DNA of 45,019 nt from the NCBI RefSeq assembly GCF_001418325.1, contig NZ_LIPN01000167.1, positions 1-45,019 on the forward strand. Direction: 5' to 3'. This DNA comes from Streptomyces atriruber. GTDB lineage: Bacteria; Actinomycetota; Actinomycetes; Streptomycetales; Streptomycetaceae. The position numbers and the translations under genes were made by a program. The stretch's first letter is position 1, and each line of letters opens with the position of its first letter. The notes beneath the pieces are model-generated. The model was given only the letters and a program-made list of their open reading frames with translations, was not told the origin of the DNA and did not search any database. Shown one piece after another: positions 7,864 to 15,833 of the stretch.

Positions 7864-8447
7864 GCGGCGTGCTGAGCACGGTCAACCGCGTGGTCCTCGC
7901 GCTCGTCGGGGTCGTCCTGCTCGTCCTCGGCGGCTCCGTGCTCGCCGTCGGGCTCGGCGCGTCCCCGCCCTCCTGGTGGATCCACGACGGCCGGCACGAC
8001 GTGCTGGTCAGCGCCGCCGACCGGGCGCGGTGGCGGGGCGACGGATGGTTCTGGCCCACGGTCATCGCGGCCCTCGCGGTGTGCGTGCTGCTCGCGCTGT
8101 GGTCGCTCTCCGCCCAGCTGCGCAGGCGCCGCCTCGCGGAGGTCCTGGTGGAGACCGGGGACGGCGAGGGCGCGCTGCTGCGCGGCCGGGCGATGGAGAA
8201 CGTACTGACCGGGGAGGCCGAGACGCTGGACGGCGTGGCGCGCGCCCAGGTCGTGCTGACCGGCAGGCGCAGCACTCCGCAGGCGCGCGTGGAGCTCGTC
8301 CTGGCCCCCCACGCCACGCCGTCCGAAGCGCTGCACCGGCTCTCCGCCGACACGCTCGGCCGGGCCCGCGACTCGGCGGGCCTGGCATCGCTCCCGGCCA
8401 CGGTCCGGTTGCGGGCCGCCAAGCACCGCGCGGAACGCGTGAGTTGA
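7860..8447 (+). CDS. amaP: Alkaline shock response membrane anchor protein AmaP
   Basis: A 195-residue protein with membrane helices at about 9-33 and 63-84 and a C-terminal cytoplasmic Asp23-interacting domain with strands VARAQVVLTGR, ARVELVLAP and ATVRLRAAK. In the established AmaP/Asp23 system this protein ties Asp23 to the membrane. The GTG at 7860 overlaps the preceding stop (GTGA). It ends the five-gene rightward operon; the following gene converges on it from 8468. Confidence 0.8.
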   Translation: MSGVLSTVNRVVLALVGVVLLVLGGSVLAVGLGASPPSWWIHDGRHDVLVSAADRARWRGDGWFWPTVIAALAVCVLLALWSLSAQLRRRRLAEVLVETGDGEGALLRGRAMENVLTGEAETLDGVARAQVVLTGRRSTPQARVELVLAPHATPSEALHRLSADTLGRARDSAGLASLPATVRLRAAKHRAERVS

Positions 8448-8467
8448 GGCCCGCACGGCCCGTGCCG

Positions 8468-9223
8468 TCAGAACCCGGCGCGTGAGCCGCCGTCCACCGG
8501 GACCATGATTCCCGTCAGGTACGACGCCGCGGGCGAGAGCAGGAACGCCGCGGTGCGGCCGAATTCCTGGGGCGTGCCGTAGCGGCGCAGGGGGATGCCC
8601 GCCTCGTTCGCGGCGCGGGTGGCCTCCGGGTCGGGGGAGAGGCCGTCCAGCTGGCGCATGCGGTCGGTGCCGATCCGGCCGGGGAGCACGCCGACCACGC
8701 GGATGCCGCGCGGGCCGAGCTCGTCCGCGAGGGACTTGGCGAATCCGGCGAGCCCGGGACGCAGGCCGTTGGAGATCGTCAGGCCCGCGATCGGCTCGTA
8801 CACCGACCCGGAGAGCACGAAGCCGATGACGCCGCCCTCGCCGAGCTCCGCGGCCGCGGCCCGGGCGAGCCGCACCGCGCCGAGGAAGACCGACTCGAAC
8901 GCCGCCTGCCACTGGTCGTCGGTGTTGTCCGCGACGAAGCCCGGCGCGGGCCCGCCGACGCTGATCAGTACGCCGTCGAACCCGCCGAAGTGCTCGCGGG
9001 CCGCGGCGACGAGCGCGGCGGCGGAGGCCGGGTCGGCGTTGTCCGCGGCGACGCCCACCGCATTCGGGCCCAGCTCGGCGGCCGCCTCGTCCACCGTCTT
9101 CTGCTGACGGCCCGTGACCACGACCTTCGCCCCGTCCGCGACCAGTTCGCGGGCGGTGGCGTTGCCGAGGCCGCGGGTGGCGCCGGTGACTACGTAGACA
9201 CGGTCTTTCAGTCCAAGATCCAT
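8468..9223 (-). CDS. SDR family oxidoreductase with altered catalytic motif
   Basis: A 251-residue Rossmann-fold short-chain dehydrogenase. The nucleotide motif is TGATRGLG at 13-20, and the C-terminal PVDGG motif is present. The catalytic block is unusual: where typical members have YxxxK, this protein reads SNGLRPGLAGFAK, so the Tyr and Lys positions hold Ser and Arg. A few SDR subfamilies share this change and their reactions are poorly known. The ATG at 9223 is 4 bases after the stop of the GH15 gene upstream, so the two are co-transcribed and probably coupled. Confidence 0.85.
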   Translation of the reverse strand: MDLGLKDRVYVVTGATRGLGNATARELVADGAKVVVTGRQQKTVDEAAAELGPNAVGVAADNADPASAAALVAAAREHFGGFDGVLISVGGPAPGFVADNTDDQWQAAFESVFLGAVRLARAAAAELGEGGVIGFVLSGSVYEPIAGLTISNGLRPGLAGFAKSLADELGPRGIRVVGVLPGRIGTDRMRQLDGLSPDPEATRAANEAGIPLRRYGTPQEFGRTAAFLLSPAASYLTGIMVPVDGGSRAGF

Positions 9224-9227
9224 GGCC

Positions 9228-11066
9228 CTATCCTCCCGCGTCCGCCCCGTGGAGCGCGAGGGCGGTATTCACCAGGCCGATGTGGCTGAATGCCTGCGGG
9301 AAGTTGCCGAGCTGACGGCGGGAGGAGGGGTCGTACTCCTCCGCGAGCAGCCCCACGTCGTTGCGGAGCGAGAGCAGGCGCTCGAACAGCTCGTGCGCCT
9401 CCTTCGTGCGGCCCGTCATGTGCAGCGCGTCCGCCAGCCAGAACGAGCAGACGACGAAGACGCCCTCCTGGCCGGGTAGGCCGTCGACGGCGGTCTGGTC
9501 GGCGGTGTAGCGGCGCAGGAGCCCGCCGTGGCCGAGCTCGGCGTGGACCGCGTCGATGGTGCCGATGACGCGCGGGTCGTCGGGCGGCAGGAACCCCACC
9601 CGCGGTATCAGCAGCAGCGAGGCGTCCAGTTCCGTGGAGCCGTAGGACTGTGTGAACGTGTTGCGCTCCGGGTCGTAGCCGCGCTCGCAGACCTCGCGGT
9701 GCACCTCGTCCCGCAGCTTCCGCCACCGCTCGACGTCGCCGCGCAGCTTCGGGTTCTTCTCCAGGGCGCGCACGGTGCGGTCGGCGGCGACCCAGACCAT
9801 CACCTTGGAGTACACGAAGTGCCGGCGCGGGCCGCGCACCTCCCACAGCCCCTGGTCCGGCTCCCGCCACTTCTGGCGCAGGAATTCGAGCAGGGACAGC
9901 TGCAGGTGCCAGGCGTGCGGCGGGGTGGCGAGGCCCGAGCGGTCGGCGAGGGCGAGGGAGTCGACGACCTCGCCGTACACGTCGAGCTGCAGCTGTTCGA
10001 CCGCTTCGTTGCCGATGCGCACCGGGGCGGAGTCCGCGTACCCGGACAGCCACGGGACCTCGTACTCCGGCAGTCGGCGCTCACCGGCGAGGCCGTACAC
10101 GATCTGCAGGTCGGCGGGGTTCCCGGCGACCGCGCGCAGCAGCCAGTCGCGCCACGCCTCGGCCTCCTCCGAGAAGCCGGCCGCGAGCAGGGCGCCGAGG
10201 GTGAGGGTGGAGTCCCGCAGCCAGCAGAAGCGGTAGTCCCAGTTGCGCACGCCGCCGGGCTCCTCGGGCAGCGAGGTGGTGGGGGCGGCGACGATGCCGC
10301 CCGTCGGGGCGTAGGTGAGGGCCTTGAGGGTGATGAGGGAGCGGACGACCGCGTCGCGGTGCGGGCCGTCGTAGTGGCAGCGCGCCGTCCAGGCGCGCCA
10401 GTCCTCCAGGCTGTGGCGCAGCGATTCGTACGGGTCGACGAGCGCGGGGCGCGGCTCGTGCGAGGGGTGCCAGGTGAGGACGAACGCGACCTTCTCGCCC
10501 TCCTCGATGGTGAATTCGGAGTGCGTGCCGAAGTCGCGGCCCCAGGTGTGCACGGCGGGCTCGCTGCGCAGCCACACGGAGTCGGGGCCCGCAACGGCGA
10601 CGCGATGGCCGTCCTCCTGGCGCATCCAGGGCACGACCGAGCCGTAGTCGAACCGGATCCGGAGCGTGCTGCGCAGGGTCACGCGCCCCTTGAGGCCCTC
10701 GACGATGCGGACGACGTCGGGGGCGCGGTCACGCTGCGGCATGAAGTCCGTGACGCGGACGGAGCCGTTCTCGGTGTCCCACTCCGAGTCCAGGACGAGG
10801 GAGTCGGGGCGGTAGGCGCGGCGGGTGCAGGCTCCCGCGCCCTCGGGCGCCAGGCGCCAGTGGCCGTTCTCCTCGTCGCCGAGCAGCGCGGCGAAGCAGG
10901 CGGCCGAGTCGAACCGGGGCAGACAGAGCCATCCGATGGAGCCGTCCCTGCCGACGAGGGCGGCGGTCTGGTGGTCGCCGATGAGCGCGAGGTCCTCGAT
11001 GGGCACGAGGTCCGAGGCGGGTGGGAGGTCTGTGGCGGGCGTGAGGTCTTCGATGCGGCGGGGCAC
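9228..11066 (-). CDS. Glycoside hydrolase family 15 protein (glucoamylase/trehalase-like)
   Basis: About 612 residues, cytoplasmic, with no signal peptide. The family opening GDHQTAALVGRDGSIGWLC is followed by a beta-sandwich N-domain and an (alpha/alpha)6 barrel. Around residue 270 the barrel carries the conserved block GVRNWDYRFCWLRDS, and near the end comes AEEYDPSSRRQLGNFPQAFSH. Members hydrolyse alpha-glucosidic bonds; actinobacterial versions include trehalases, but the substrate here is not determined. The start is uncertain: GTG at 11066 (GGGAA 10 bases upstream) is preferred, while TTG at 11099 is in frame but has no spaced ribosome site. It is the first gene of a pair with the SDR. 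Confidence 0.85.
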   Translation of the reverse strand: MPRRIEDLTPATDLPPASDLVPIEDLALIGDHQTAALVGRDGSIGWLCLPRFDSAACFAALLGDEENGHWRLAPEGAGACTRRAYRPDSLVLDSEWDTENGSVRVTDFMPQRDRAPDVVRIVEGLKGRVTLRSTLRIRFDYGSVVPWMRQEDGHRVAVAGPDSVWLRSEPAVHTWGRDFGTHSEFTIEEGEKVAFVLTWHPSHEPRPALVDPYESLRHSLEDWRAWTARCHYDGPHRDAVVRSLITLKALTYAPTGGIVAAPTTSLPEEPGGVRNWDYRFCWLRDSTLTLGALLAAGFSEEAEAWRDWLLRAVAGNPADLQIVYGLAGERRLPEYEVPWLSGYADSAPVRIGNEAVEQLQLDVYGEVVDSLALADRSGLATPPHAWHLQLSLLEFLRQKWREPDQGLWEVRGPRRHFVYSKVMVWVAADRTVRALEKNPKLRGDVERWRKLRDEVHREVCERGYDPERNTFTQSYGSTELDASLLLIPRVGFLPPDDPRVIGTIDAVHAELGHGGLLRRYTADQTAVDGLPGQEGVFVVCSFWLADALHMTGRTKEAHELFERLLSLRNDVGLLAEEYDPSSRRQLGNFPQAFSHIGLVNTALALHGADAGG

Positions 11067-11166
11067 GGATGACGGGTTCCCGGAGAGCGGCCCCGTCAAT
11101 CCGCCGGGGGCTCGGTGCGCCCCGGCGCGAGTGGGCCGTCCACCCCGCCGCGGGTGCGGGGCCGCC

Positions 11167-11955
11167 TCAGACGGCTGCCGCGGCCGTTTCCGGCGTGGTG
11201 GCCCCGGCGGCTTCCGCGCGGTCGCGCCGCTCCCTGCGGACCAGGACGACCCAGCCGACCGGGACGCCCGAGGCGAACAGCCACCACTGGACCGCGTACG
11301 CCATGTGCGCGCCGATGCTGCTGTGGTCGGGCTCGCCGATCAGCTGGGGGGAGTTGTCCTTCGTCTCGGGCGCGGACTGCTCGACGTAACCGCCGAGGAC
11401 CTTCTTGCCGAGGGCGTCGGCCTGCTGCCCGCTGCTGATCAGCATGATCTGACGGTCCGGCAGTCCGCGGACGTCCTTGATGCCGCTGGCGGCGGACGTC
11501 TCGTCGGCCATGAGGCGGCCGGTGACGGTCATCTCGCCCTTGGGGGGCGCGGGGATCTTCGGGAAGGCGGTCTGCGGGCCGTCGGCGGGGATCCAGCCGC
11601 GGTTGACGAGCAGGACCTTGCCGTCGTCGAGGACGAACGGCGTCAGGACGTGGAAACCGACCTCGTCGTCGGAGTTGGTGCGGCGCCGCACGACGACCTC
11701 GTGCTCGGTGTCGAACGTCCCCTTGGCGCTCACCCTGCGGTAGAGGTCCGTCTTGGGCACCTCGTGACCGGGCGAGGTGAGCGTCTCGGCCGGGACCGGG
11801 TCGGCGGCCAGCGCGTCGGAGATCCGCTGGTTCTGCGCGACGCGGTTCTCGTGGCGGTGCAGCTGCCAGAAACCCAGCTCGATCATCACGGGGATGAGAA
11901 CGAGAGCGATGAGGGTGAGGATCACCCACTGCCGGGACAACAGGAAGCGGTACAC
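11167..11955 (-). CDS. SURF1 family cytochrome oxidase biogenesis protein
   Basis: A 262-residue protein with transmembrane helices at about 8-28 and 218-238 and a large extracytoplasmic loop between them. Family hallmarks are visible: LLVNRGWIPAD at about 115-125 and HMAYAVQWWLF at about 217-227. SURF1 proteins help insert heme a into cytochrome c oxidase subunit I. The start is GTG at 11955, giving the expected MYRFLL N-terminus. An ATG at 11960 is out of frame. The gene is 67 bases upstream of the GH15 frame and may be co-transcribed with it. Confidence 0.9.
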   Translation of the reverse strand: MYRFLLSRQWVILTLIALVLIPVMIELGFWQLHRHENRVAQNQRISDALAADPVPAETLTSPGHEVPKTDLYRRVSAKGTFDTEHEVVVRRRTNSDDEVGFHVLTPFVLDDGKVLLVNRGWIPADGPQTAFPKIPAPPKGEMTVTGRLMADETSAASGIKDVRGLPDRQIMLISSGQQADALGKKVLGGYVEQSAPETKDNSPQLIGEPDHSSIGAHMAYAVQWWLFASGVPVGWVVLVRRERRDRAEAAGATTPETAAAAV

Positions 11956-11981
11956 GGCATTGACGGTACCCCGGCCCGGTT

Positions 11982-12014
11982 CGGCCCTCGTCGGGTGGGT
12001 CCCGACGAGGGCCG
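11982..12014 (-). terminator. Strong hairpin terminator
   Basis: GGCCCTCGTCGGG at 11983-11995 pairs perfectly with CCCGACGAGGGCC at 12001-12013 across a 5-base loop, and one further C-G pair closes the outside. It lies just beyond the stop of the leftward zinc-protein gene at 12028 and before SURF1, so it probably ends that transcript. The T-run is poor, as is common in this type of genome. Confidence 0.7.
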
Positions 12015-12027
12015 GGGAACCCCGTGA

Positions 12028-12261
12028 TCACACTCGGTCGACGATGCCCACCCGCCCCTCCGCGCGCGAGCAGTGGGCGCCGCAGTACCAGTGCCCTTCC
12101 GCCTCGACGCCCTGGCCGATGATGCGGCACCGGCAGTGCTCGCAGATGGGCGCCATGCGGTGGATGGCGCAGGAGAAGCTGTCGAAGACGTGCACGGCCC
12201 CTTGGGCGTGCACTTCGAAGGACATGCCGTAGTCGTTTCCGCAGACCTCGCAACGTGCCAT
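12028..12261 (-). CDS. Small conserved zinc-binding protein
   Basis: A 77-residue protein with eight metal-type ligands: CEVCGN at residues 4-9, C31 and H34 in CAIH, CEHCRC at 40-45, and CGAHC at 60-64. The pattern suggests two zinc sites of LIM- or treble-clef-like type. Homologues are widespread in Streptomyces and I know of no assigned function. The ATG at 12259-12261 is the only good start. A strong hairpin follows its stop. No partner gene is evident; the exonuclease gene upstream lies 87 bases away on the same strand. Confidence 0.75.
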   Translation of the reverse strand: MARCEVCGNDYGMSFEVHAQGAVHVFDSFSCAIHRMAPICEHCRCRIIGQGVEAEGHWYCGAHCSRAEGRVGIVDRV

Positions 12262-12348
12262 GCGCCACAGGGTGGGACGCCACGGCGGTGCGGGGCGAGC
12301 GGTCGGCGGGCGAGTCGTGCGGCAATCACCCGTCTGACGCCTGTGCGG

Positions 12349-13344
12349 TTACGACTCCGTGGCGGGCGTCACGTCCTGGAGGAGCTGGCCGAAGGCCGCC
12401 TCGTCGATCACCGGCGTGCCGAACGAGCGGGCCTTGACCGTCTTGGAGGTGCCGGAGTCCGGGTCGTTCGTGACGAGCAGGCTCGTGAGGCGGGACACAC
12501 TCGTCGCGATGTGCAGCCCGGCGTCCACCGCACGGTCCTCCAGGAGTTCGCGCTCCACGGAGGTGTCTCCGGAGAACGCGACCCGCATGCCCTGCTTGAG
12601 TGGTTTGCCCGGTTCGTACCGCCCCGGGTTCGGGTACGGGCACGGCGGGCGCTTCCGCGAGGGGCGCCAACTTCCGGGCCGGTACGACGAGGCGGGCGTC
12701 GGGCCCGTCTGCTGACGGCCGATGCGGGGCGCGCCGTCCGACCACTCGGTGAGCGGCCGGCACTCCAGGAGCGGCAGGCGGACATTGCCCTCGGCCGCCG
12801 CCAGCAGGCTGGGGCGGAACGCCTCGGCGAGCACGCGCGCGTCGTCCAGGGCGTTGTGCGCGTGGCGCTGCTCGACGCCGAAGTGCGCGGCCAGGGACTC
12901 CAGCTTGTGATTGGGCAGCGGCAGCGCCAGCTCCTTGGAGAGCGCGATGGTGCACAGGCGTTGGCGCACGGGGGCCGTGCGCTCCGCGCGCGCGTACTCC
13001 CTGGCGATCATCGACCAGTCGAAGACGGCGTTGTGCGCGACGAGGACGCGGCCGTCGAGCCGGGCCGCGAACTCCTCGGCGACGTCCTTGAAGAGCGGGG
13101 CGTCCGCAAGCATCTCGCTGGTGAGGCCGTGGATCCAGACGGGGCCCGGGTCGCGCTGGGGGTTGACCAGCGTGTACCAGTGGTCCTCGATGTCTCCCCG
13201 GGCGCTCACGCGGTAGACGGCGGCCGACACTATGCGGTCGTCGCGGGCCAGGCCGGTGGTCTCCACGTCGACGACCGCGTACCCCGTTGGATACGCGGCC
13301 GGCCAGGGCACTGCGGACGCTGCGGTCGTGCGGTCTTCGAGCAT
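12349..13344 (-). CDS. DnaQ-like 3'-5' exonuclease with C-terminal BRCT domain
   Basis: A 331-residue protein. The N-terminal DEDDh exonuclease domain has ExoI VDVETTG (Asp26, Glu28), ExoII HNAVFDW (Asp109) and ExoIII HAHNALDDA (His163, Asp168), so the active site looks complete. A proline/arginine-rich linker at about 205-240 leads to a BRCT domain at about 245-325 (GMRVAFSGDT, then SRLTSLLVTND). DnaQ-like enzymes proofread or trim DNA, and BRCT domains bind DNA ends or partners, as in DNA ligase. The role is probably in repair. The ATG at 13344 has only a weak ribosome site. The gene follows tetR by 31 bases. Confidence 0.88.
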   Translation of the reverse strand: MLEDRTTAASAVPWPAAYPTGYAVVDVETTGLARDDRIVSAAVYRVSARGDIEDHWYTLVNPQRDPGPVWIHGLTSEMLADAPLFKDVAEEFAARLDGRVLVAHNAVFDWSMIAREYARAERTAPVRQRLCTIALSKELALPLPNHKLESLAAHFGVEQRHAHNALDDARVLAEAFRPSLLAAAEGNVRLPLLECRPLTEWSDGAPRIGRQQTGPTPASSYRPGSWRPSRKRPPCPYPNPGRYEPGKPLKQGMRVAFSGDTSVERELLEDRAVDAGLHIATSVSRLTSLLVTNDPDSGTSKTVKARSFGTPVIDEAAFGQLLQDVTPATES

Positions 13345-13375
13345 GGTCCATGAGGATACGGGCCACGACCGACAG

Positions 13376-14050
13376 TCAGGGCGCCGGTCCGAGAAGCCCG
13401 GCCACCAGAGCCCTGACCGAGGTGGCGAAAAGCGCCTCCGGATCGAGGGGTCCCGCCAGCGCACGGGCGAGCGCACCGTCCTGCTCCGCGGCCTGCGCCG
13501 TCCACAACTCGTCCTCGCCGGGCCGCTGCACGGGGGCCCGCTCCCGGTTGCGCTCGACCAGGACGTGGCCGACGACGTGGACCTGGACGGCGCGGACGGC
13601 CTCGGCGGCGCGGCCCCCGCGCAGACCCGCCTCGTGGACCTCGTGCACGAGCGTCCGCTGGGCGGGCAGGAACATCCGCTCCGTCAGGCCCCGTTCGTGG
13701 ACCATCGCGACGAGGTGCGGATGGTCGAGGAGCTGGCGGCGCAGGGCGCGGGCCACGGAGGCGACGCGCTGGGCGGGGGTGTGGCCGGTGGCGCGGATCT
13801 CACCGAGGTCGGCGAGGGTGCGCTCGACGAGGGCGTCCAGGAGCGACTCGCGGTTGCCGACGTGCCAGTAGATCGAGGTGACGGCGGTGCCGAGCTCGGC
13901 GGCGAGCGCCCGCATCGTCAGGGCCTGGGGGCCGTGCCGCTTGACGAGGCGTGCGGCGGCGGCGAGGACCGTCTCCCGGTCCAGATGCGCGCGGGGCTCC
14001 TGGGACGGCCGGTTCCGCGTCCCTTCGCGTTGCGTCTCTTTACCCTTCAC
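13376..14050 (-). CDS. TetR family transcriptional regulator
   Basis: A 224-residue protein. The N-terminal helix-turn-helix lies at about 25-72 and contains TMRALAAELGTAVTSIYWHV, a clear TetR signature. The C-terminal ligand domain is longer and shows TetR_C-like helices. The GTG at 14050 has AGGA 5 bases upstream. It is divergent from the decarboxylase operon, and a near-perfect palindrome at 14060-14074 sits between the two starts, so it probably represses both itself and the operon until a pathway metabolite binds. The frame continues upstream past 14050, but that part is the antisense of the decarboxylase gene. Confidence 0.88.
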   Translation of the reverse strand: MKGKETQREGTRNRPSQEPRAHLDRETVLAAAARLVKRHGPQALTMRALAAELGTAVTSIYWHVGNRESLLDALVERTLADLGEIRATGHTPAQRVASVARALRRQLLDHPHLVAMVHERGLTERMFLPAQRTLVHEVHEAGLRGGRAAEAVRAVQVHVVGHVLVERNRERAPVQRPGEDELWTAQAAEQDGALARALAGPLDPEALFATSVRALVAGLLGPAP

Positions 14051-14059
14051 GCGTCCTGT

Positions 14060-14074
14060 TGTAACTGTGTTACA
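14060..14074. promoter_or_regulatory. Candidate TetR operator (TGTAAC-TGT-GTTACA)
   Basis: Two 6-base arms, TGTAAC and GTTACA, are separated by 3 bases in the 84-base divergent space between tetR and the decarboxylase gene. The size, symmetry and position 10 bases upstream of tetR fit a TetR autoregulatory operator. It is AT-rich against a GC-rich background, which makes chance occurrence less likely. Confidence 0.65.
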
Positions 14075-14134
14075 GAACCGCCGCAAGTCCCGCCCGCGGA
14101 CCCCTCGGTCCGCGCCGACGAAGGGTGGTACGAC

Positions 14135-14932
14135 ATGGCACGTATCCGTTACGGAGCACGCGACGAGGCGGAGATCGCCGCCGCGCGCACCGCGAGTTCC
14201 AAGCTCCCCGACATCTGGTCCACGGGCGTGGTGGCCGTCTGGGAGAGCGATCCGGACGCGGTCGCGGCGGTCCTGCCGCCACCGCTGAAGCCCACCGGGC
14301 AGCCCCTGGTGCGGGTGAATATCAGCAAGGTCGACCTGCCCGGCTATCCGCTGGGCGCCGGCTCGGTCGCCGTCGCCGCCGAGCACGGGGGAGTGCGGGG
14401 CTGGTATCCGCTGGTGATGCCGATGACCCACGAGCGGGCCCTGATCGGCGGGCGCGAGGTCTTCGGGGAGCCCAAGAAGCTCGGCGAGGTGGAGGTCGAG
14501 CGCGACGGCCTGGTGGTGAGCGCCCGCCTCGCCCGGCACGGCATCGCCTTCGTGGAGGTGCGCGGCGCGGTCAGCGGCCCCCTGCCGCTGCCGGAGCCGA
14601 CGCGGAAGACCGACTTCTACTTCAAGTTCCTGCCCGCGGTGGACGGTTCGGGCTTCGACGCGGACCCCGTGCTCGTGCACTGCGTACGCAACGAGAAGGT
14701 CCGCAAGCTGGAGGCCGTCACCGGGGACGTGGTGCTGCGCGAGTCGATGTACGACCCGGTGGCCGACCTGCCGGTGCGCTCGCTCGTCGAGATCACCATC
14801 GGCGAGAAGACCACCGACCAGCAGGGCCGCGTCGTCGAGCGCGTCAGCGCGCAGGCCCTGCTGCCCTACATCCACCAGCGCTACGACGACCCCGCGCAGA
14901 TCCTCGACGGCCCGCCCGAGGGGAGCGCCTGA
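14135..14932 (+). CDS. Acetoacetate decarboxylase family protein
   Basis: A 265-residue protein. The Schiff-base motif of acetoacetate decarboxylase is present as GREVFGEPKKLGEVEV, with the paired lysines at about 112-113, and Glu/Arg residues line the usual pocket. Family members decarboxylate beta-keto acids or catalyse related imine chemistry such as aldol condensation or dehydration. It is the first gene of a four-gene rightward operon and lies opposite tetR. The ATG at 14135 follows AAGGGTGG. The lysine motif argues for an active enzyme; the natural substrate is unknown. Confidence 0.87.
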   Translation: MARIRYGARDEAEIAAARTASSKLPDIWSTGVVAVWESDPDAVAAVLPPPLKPTGQPLVRVNISKVDLPGYPLGAGSVAVAAEHGGVRGWYPLVMPMTHERALIGGREVFGEPKKLGEVEVERDGLVVSARLARHGIAFVEVRGAVSGPLPLPEPTRKTDFYFKFLPAVDGSGFDADPVLVHCVRNEKVRKLEAVTGDVVLRESMYDPVADLPVRSLVEITIGEKTTDQQGRVVERVSAQALLPYIHQRYDDPAQILDGPPEGSA

Positions 14933-14933
14933 G

Positions 14934-15818
14934 ATGGAGCTGCGCACGGGTCAGGTCGCCGTCGTGACGGGCGCGGCGAGCGGCATCGGGCTCGCCATGG
15001 CGCGCCGGTTCGCGGCGGACGGTCTGCGGGTGGTCCTCGCGGACGTCGAGGAGGGCGCCCTGGAGAAGGCGGCCGCCTCCCTGCGGGAGGACGGTGCGGC
15101 GGTGCACGCGCGCGTGGTGGACGTCGGGGTGCGCGAGCAGGTCTTCGCCCTCGCCGAGGAGGCGTACGACAGGTTCGGCGCCGTCCATGTGCTGTGCAAC
15201 AACGCGGGCGTCGGCTCGGGCGCCGAGGGGCGCATGTGGGAGCACGAGCCGAACGACTGGAAATGGGCCTTCGAGGTCAACGTCTGGGGCGTCTTCCACG
15301 GCATCCAGGCCTTCGTGCCCCGGATGATCGCGGGCGGCGAGCCGGGCCACGTCGTCAACACCTCGTCCGGTGACGGCGGCATCGCGCCGCTGCCCACCGC
15401 CTCCGTGTACGCGGTCACCAAGGCCGCCGTGGTGACGATGACCGAGTCGCTGTACGCGCACCTGAAGGCGGAGCACGCGCGCGTGGGCGCCTCCGTGCTC
15501 TTCCCAGGACCCCACATGCTCCGCACCGGTCTGTGGGAGTCGCACCGCAACCGGCCCGGCCGGTACGCCAAGTCCCGCCCCCGCAGGACCCCTTACCGCA
15601 GCCTCGGTCAGTGGGAGGCCGCGATGAAGGAGGCCGGGCAGGAGGTCGAGTTCACGCCGGTCGAGCAGGTCGCGGACTTCGTGGCGGAGGGCATCGCGGC
15701 AGGACGCTTCTGGCTGCTCCCTGAGAGCGAGCACAGCGACCGGCAGATCAAGGCGAGGTCGCGCTCGATGCTGGACCGGGCCGACCCGGCGTACCTGGAG
15801 AGCTTCATCCTGGACTGA
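14934..15818 (+). CDS. SDR family oxidoreductase
   Basis: A 294-residue classical-type short-chain dehydrogenase. The cofactor motif is TGAASGIG at 12-19, the NNAG motif is at 89-92, and the catalytic residues are Ser144 or Ser145, Tyr159 and Lys163 (VYAVTKAA). An extended C-terminal region from about 195 is longer than usual and rich in charged residues. An ATG one base after the decarboxylase stop, with GAGGGGAG upstream, shows co-translation. It probably oxidises or reduces an alcohol/ketone intermediate of the pathway that contains the decarboxylase. Confidence 0.88.
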   Translation: MELRTGQVAVVTGAASGIGLAMARRFAADGLRVVLADVEEGALEKAAASLREDGAAVHARVVDVGVREQVFALAEEAYDRFGAVHVLCNNAGVGSGAEGRMWEHEPNDWKWAFEVNVWGVFHGIQAFVPRMIAGGEPGHVVNTSSGDGGIAPLPTASVYAVTKAAVVTMTESLYAHLKAEHARVGASVLFPGPHMLRTGLWESHRNRPGRYAKSRPRRTPYRSLGQWEAAMKEAGQEVEFTPVEQVADFVAEGIAAGRFWLLPESEHSDRQIKARSRSMLDRADPAYLESFILD

Positions 15819-15833
15819 AGGGGCGTGTGACCG

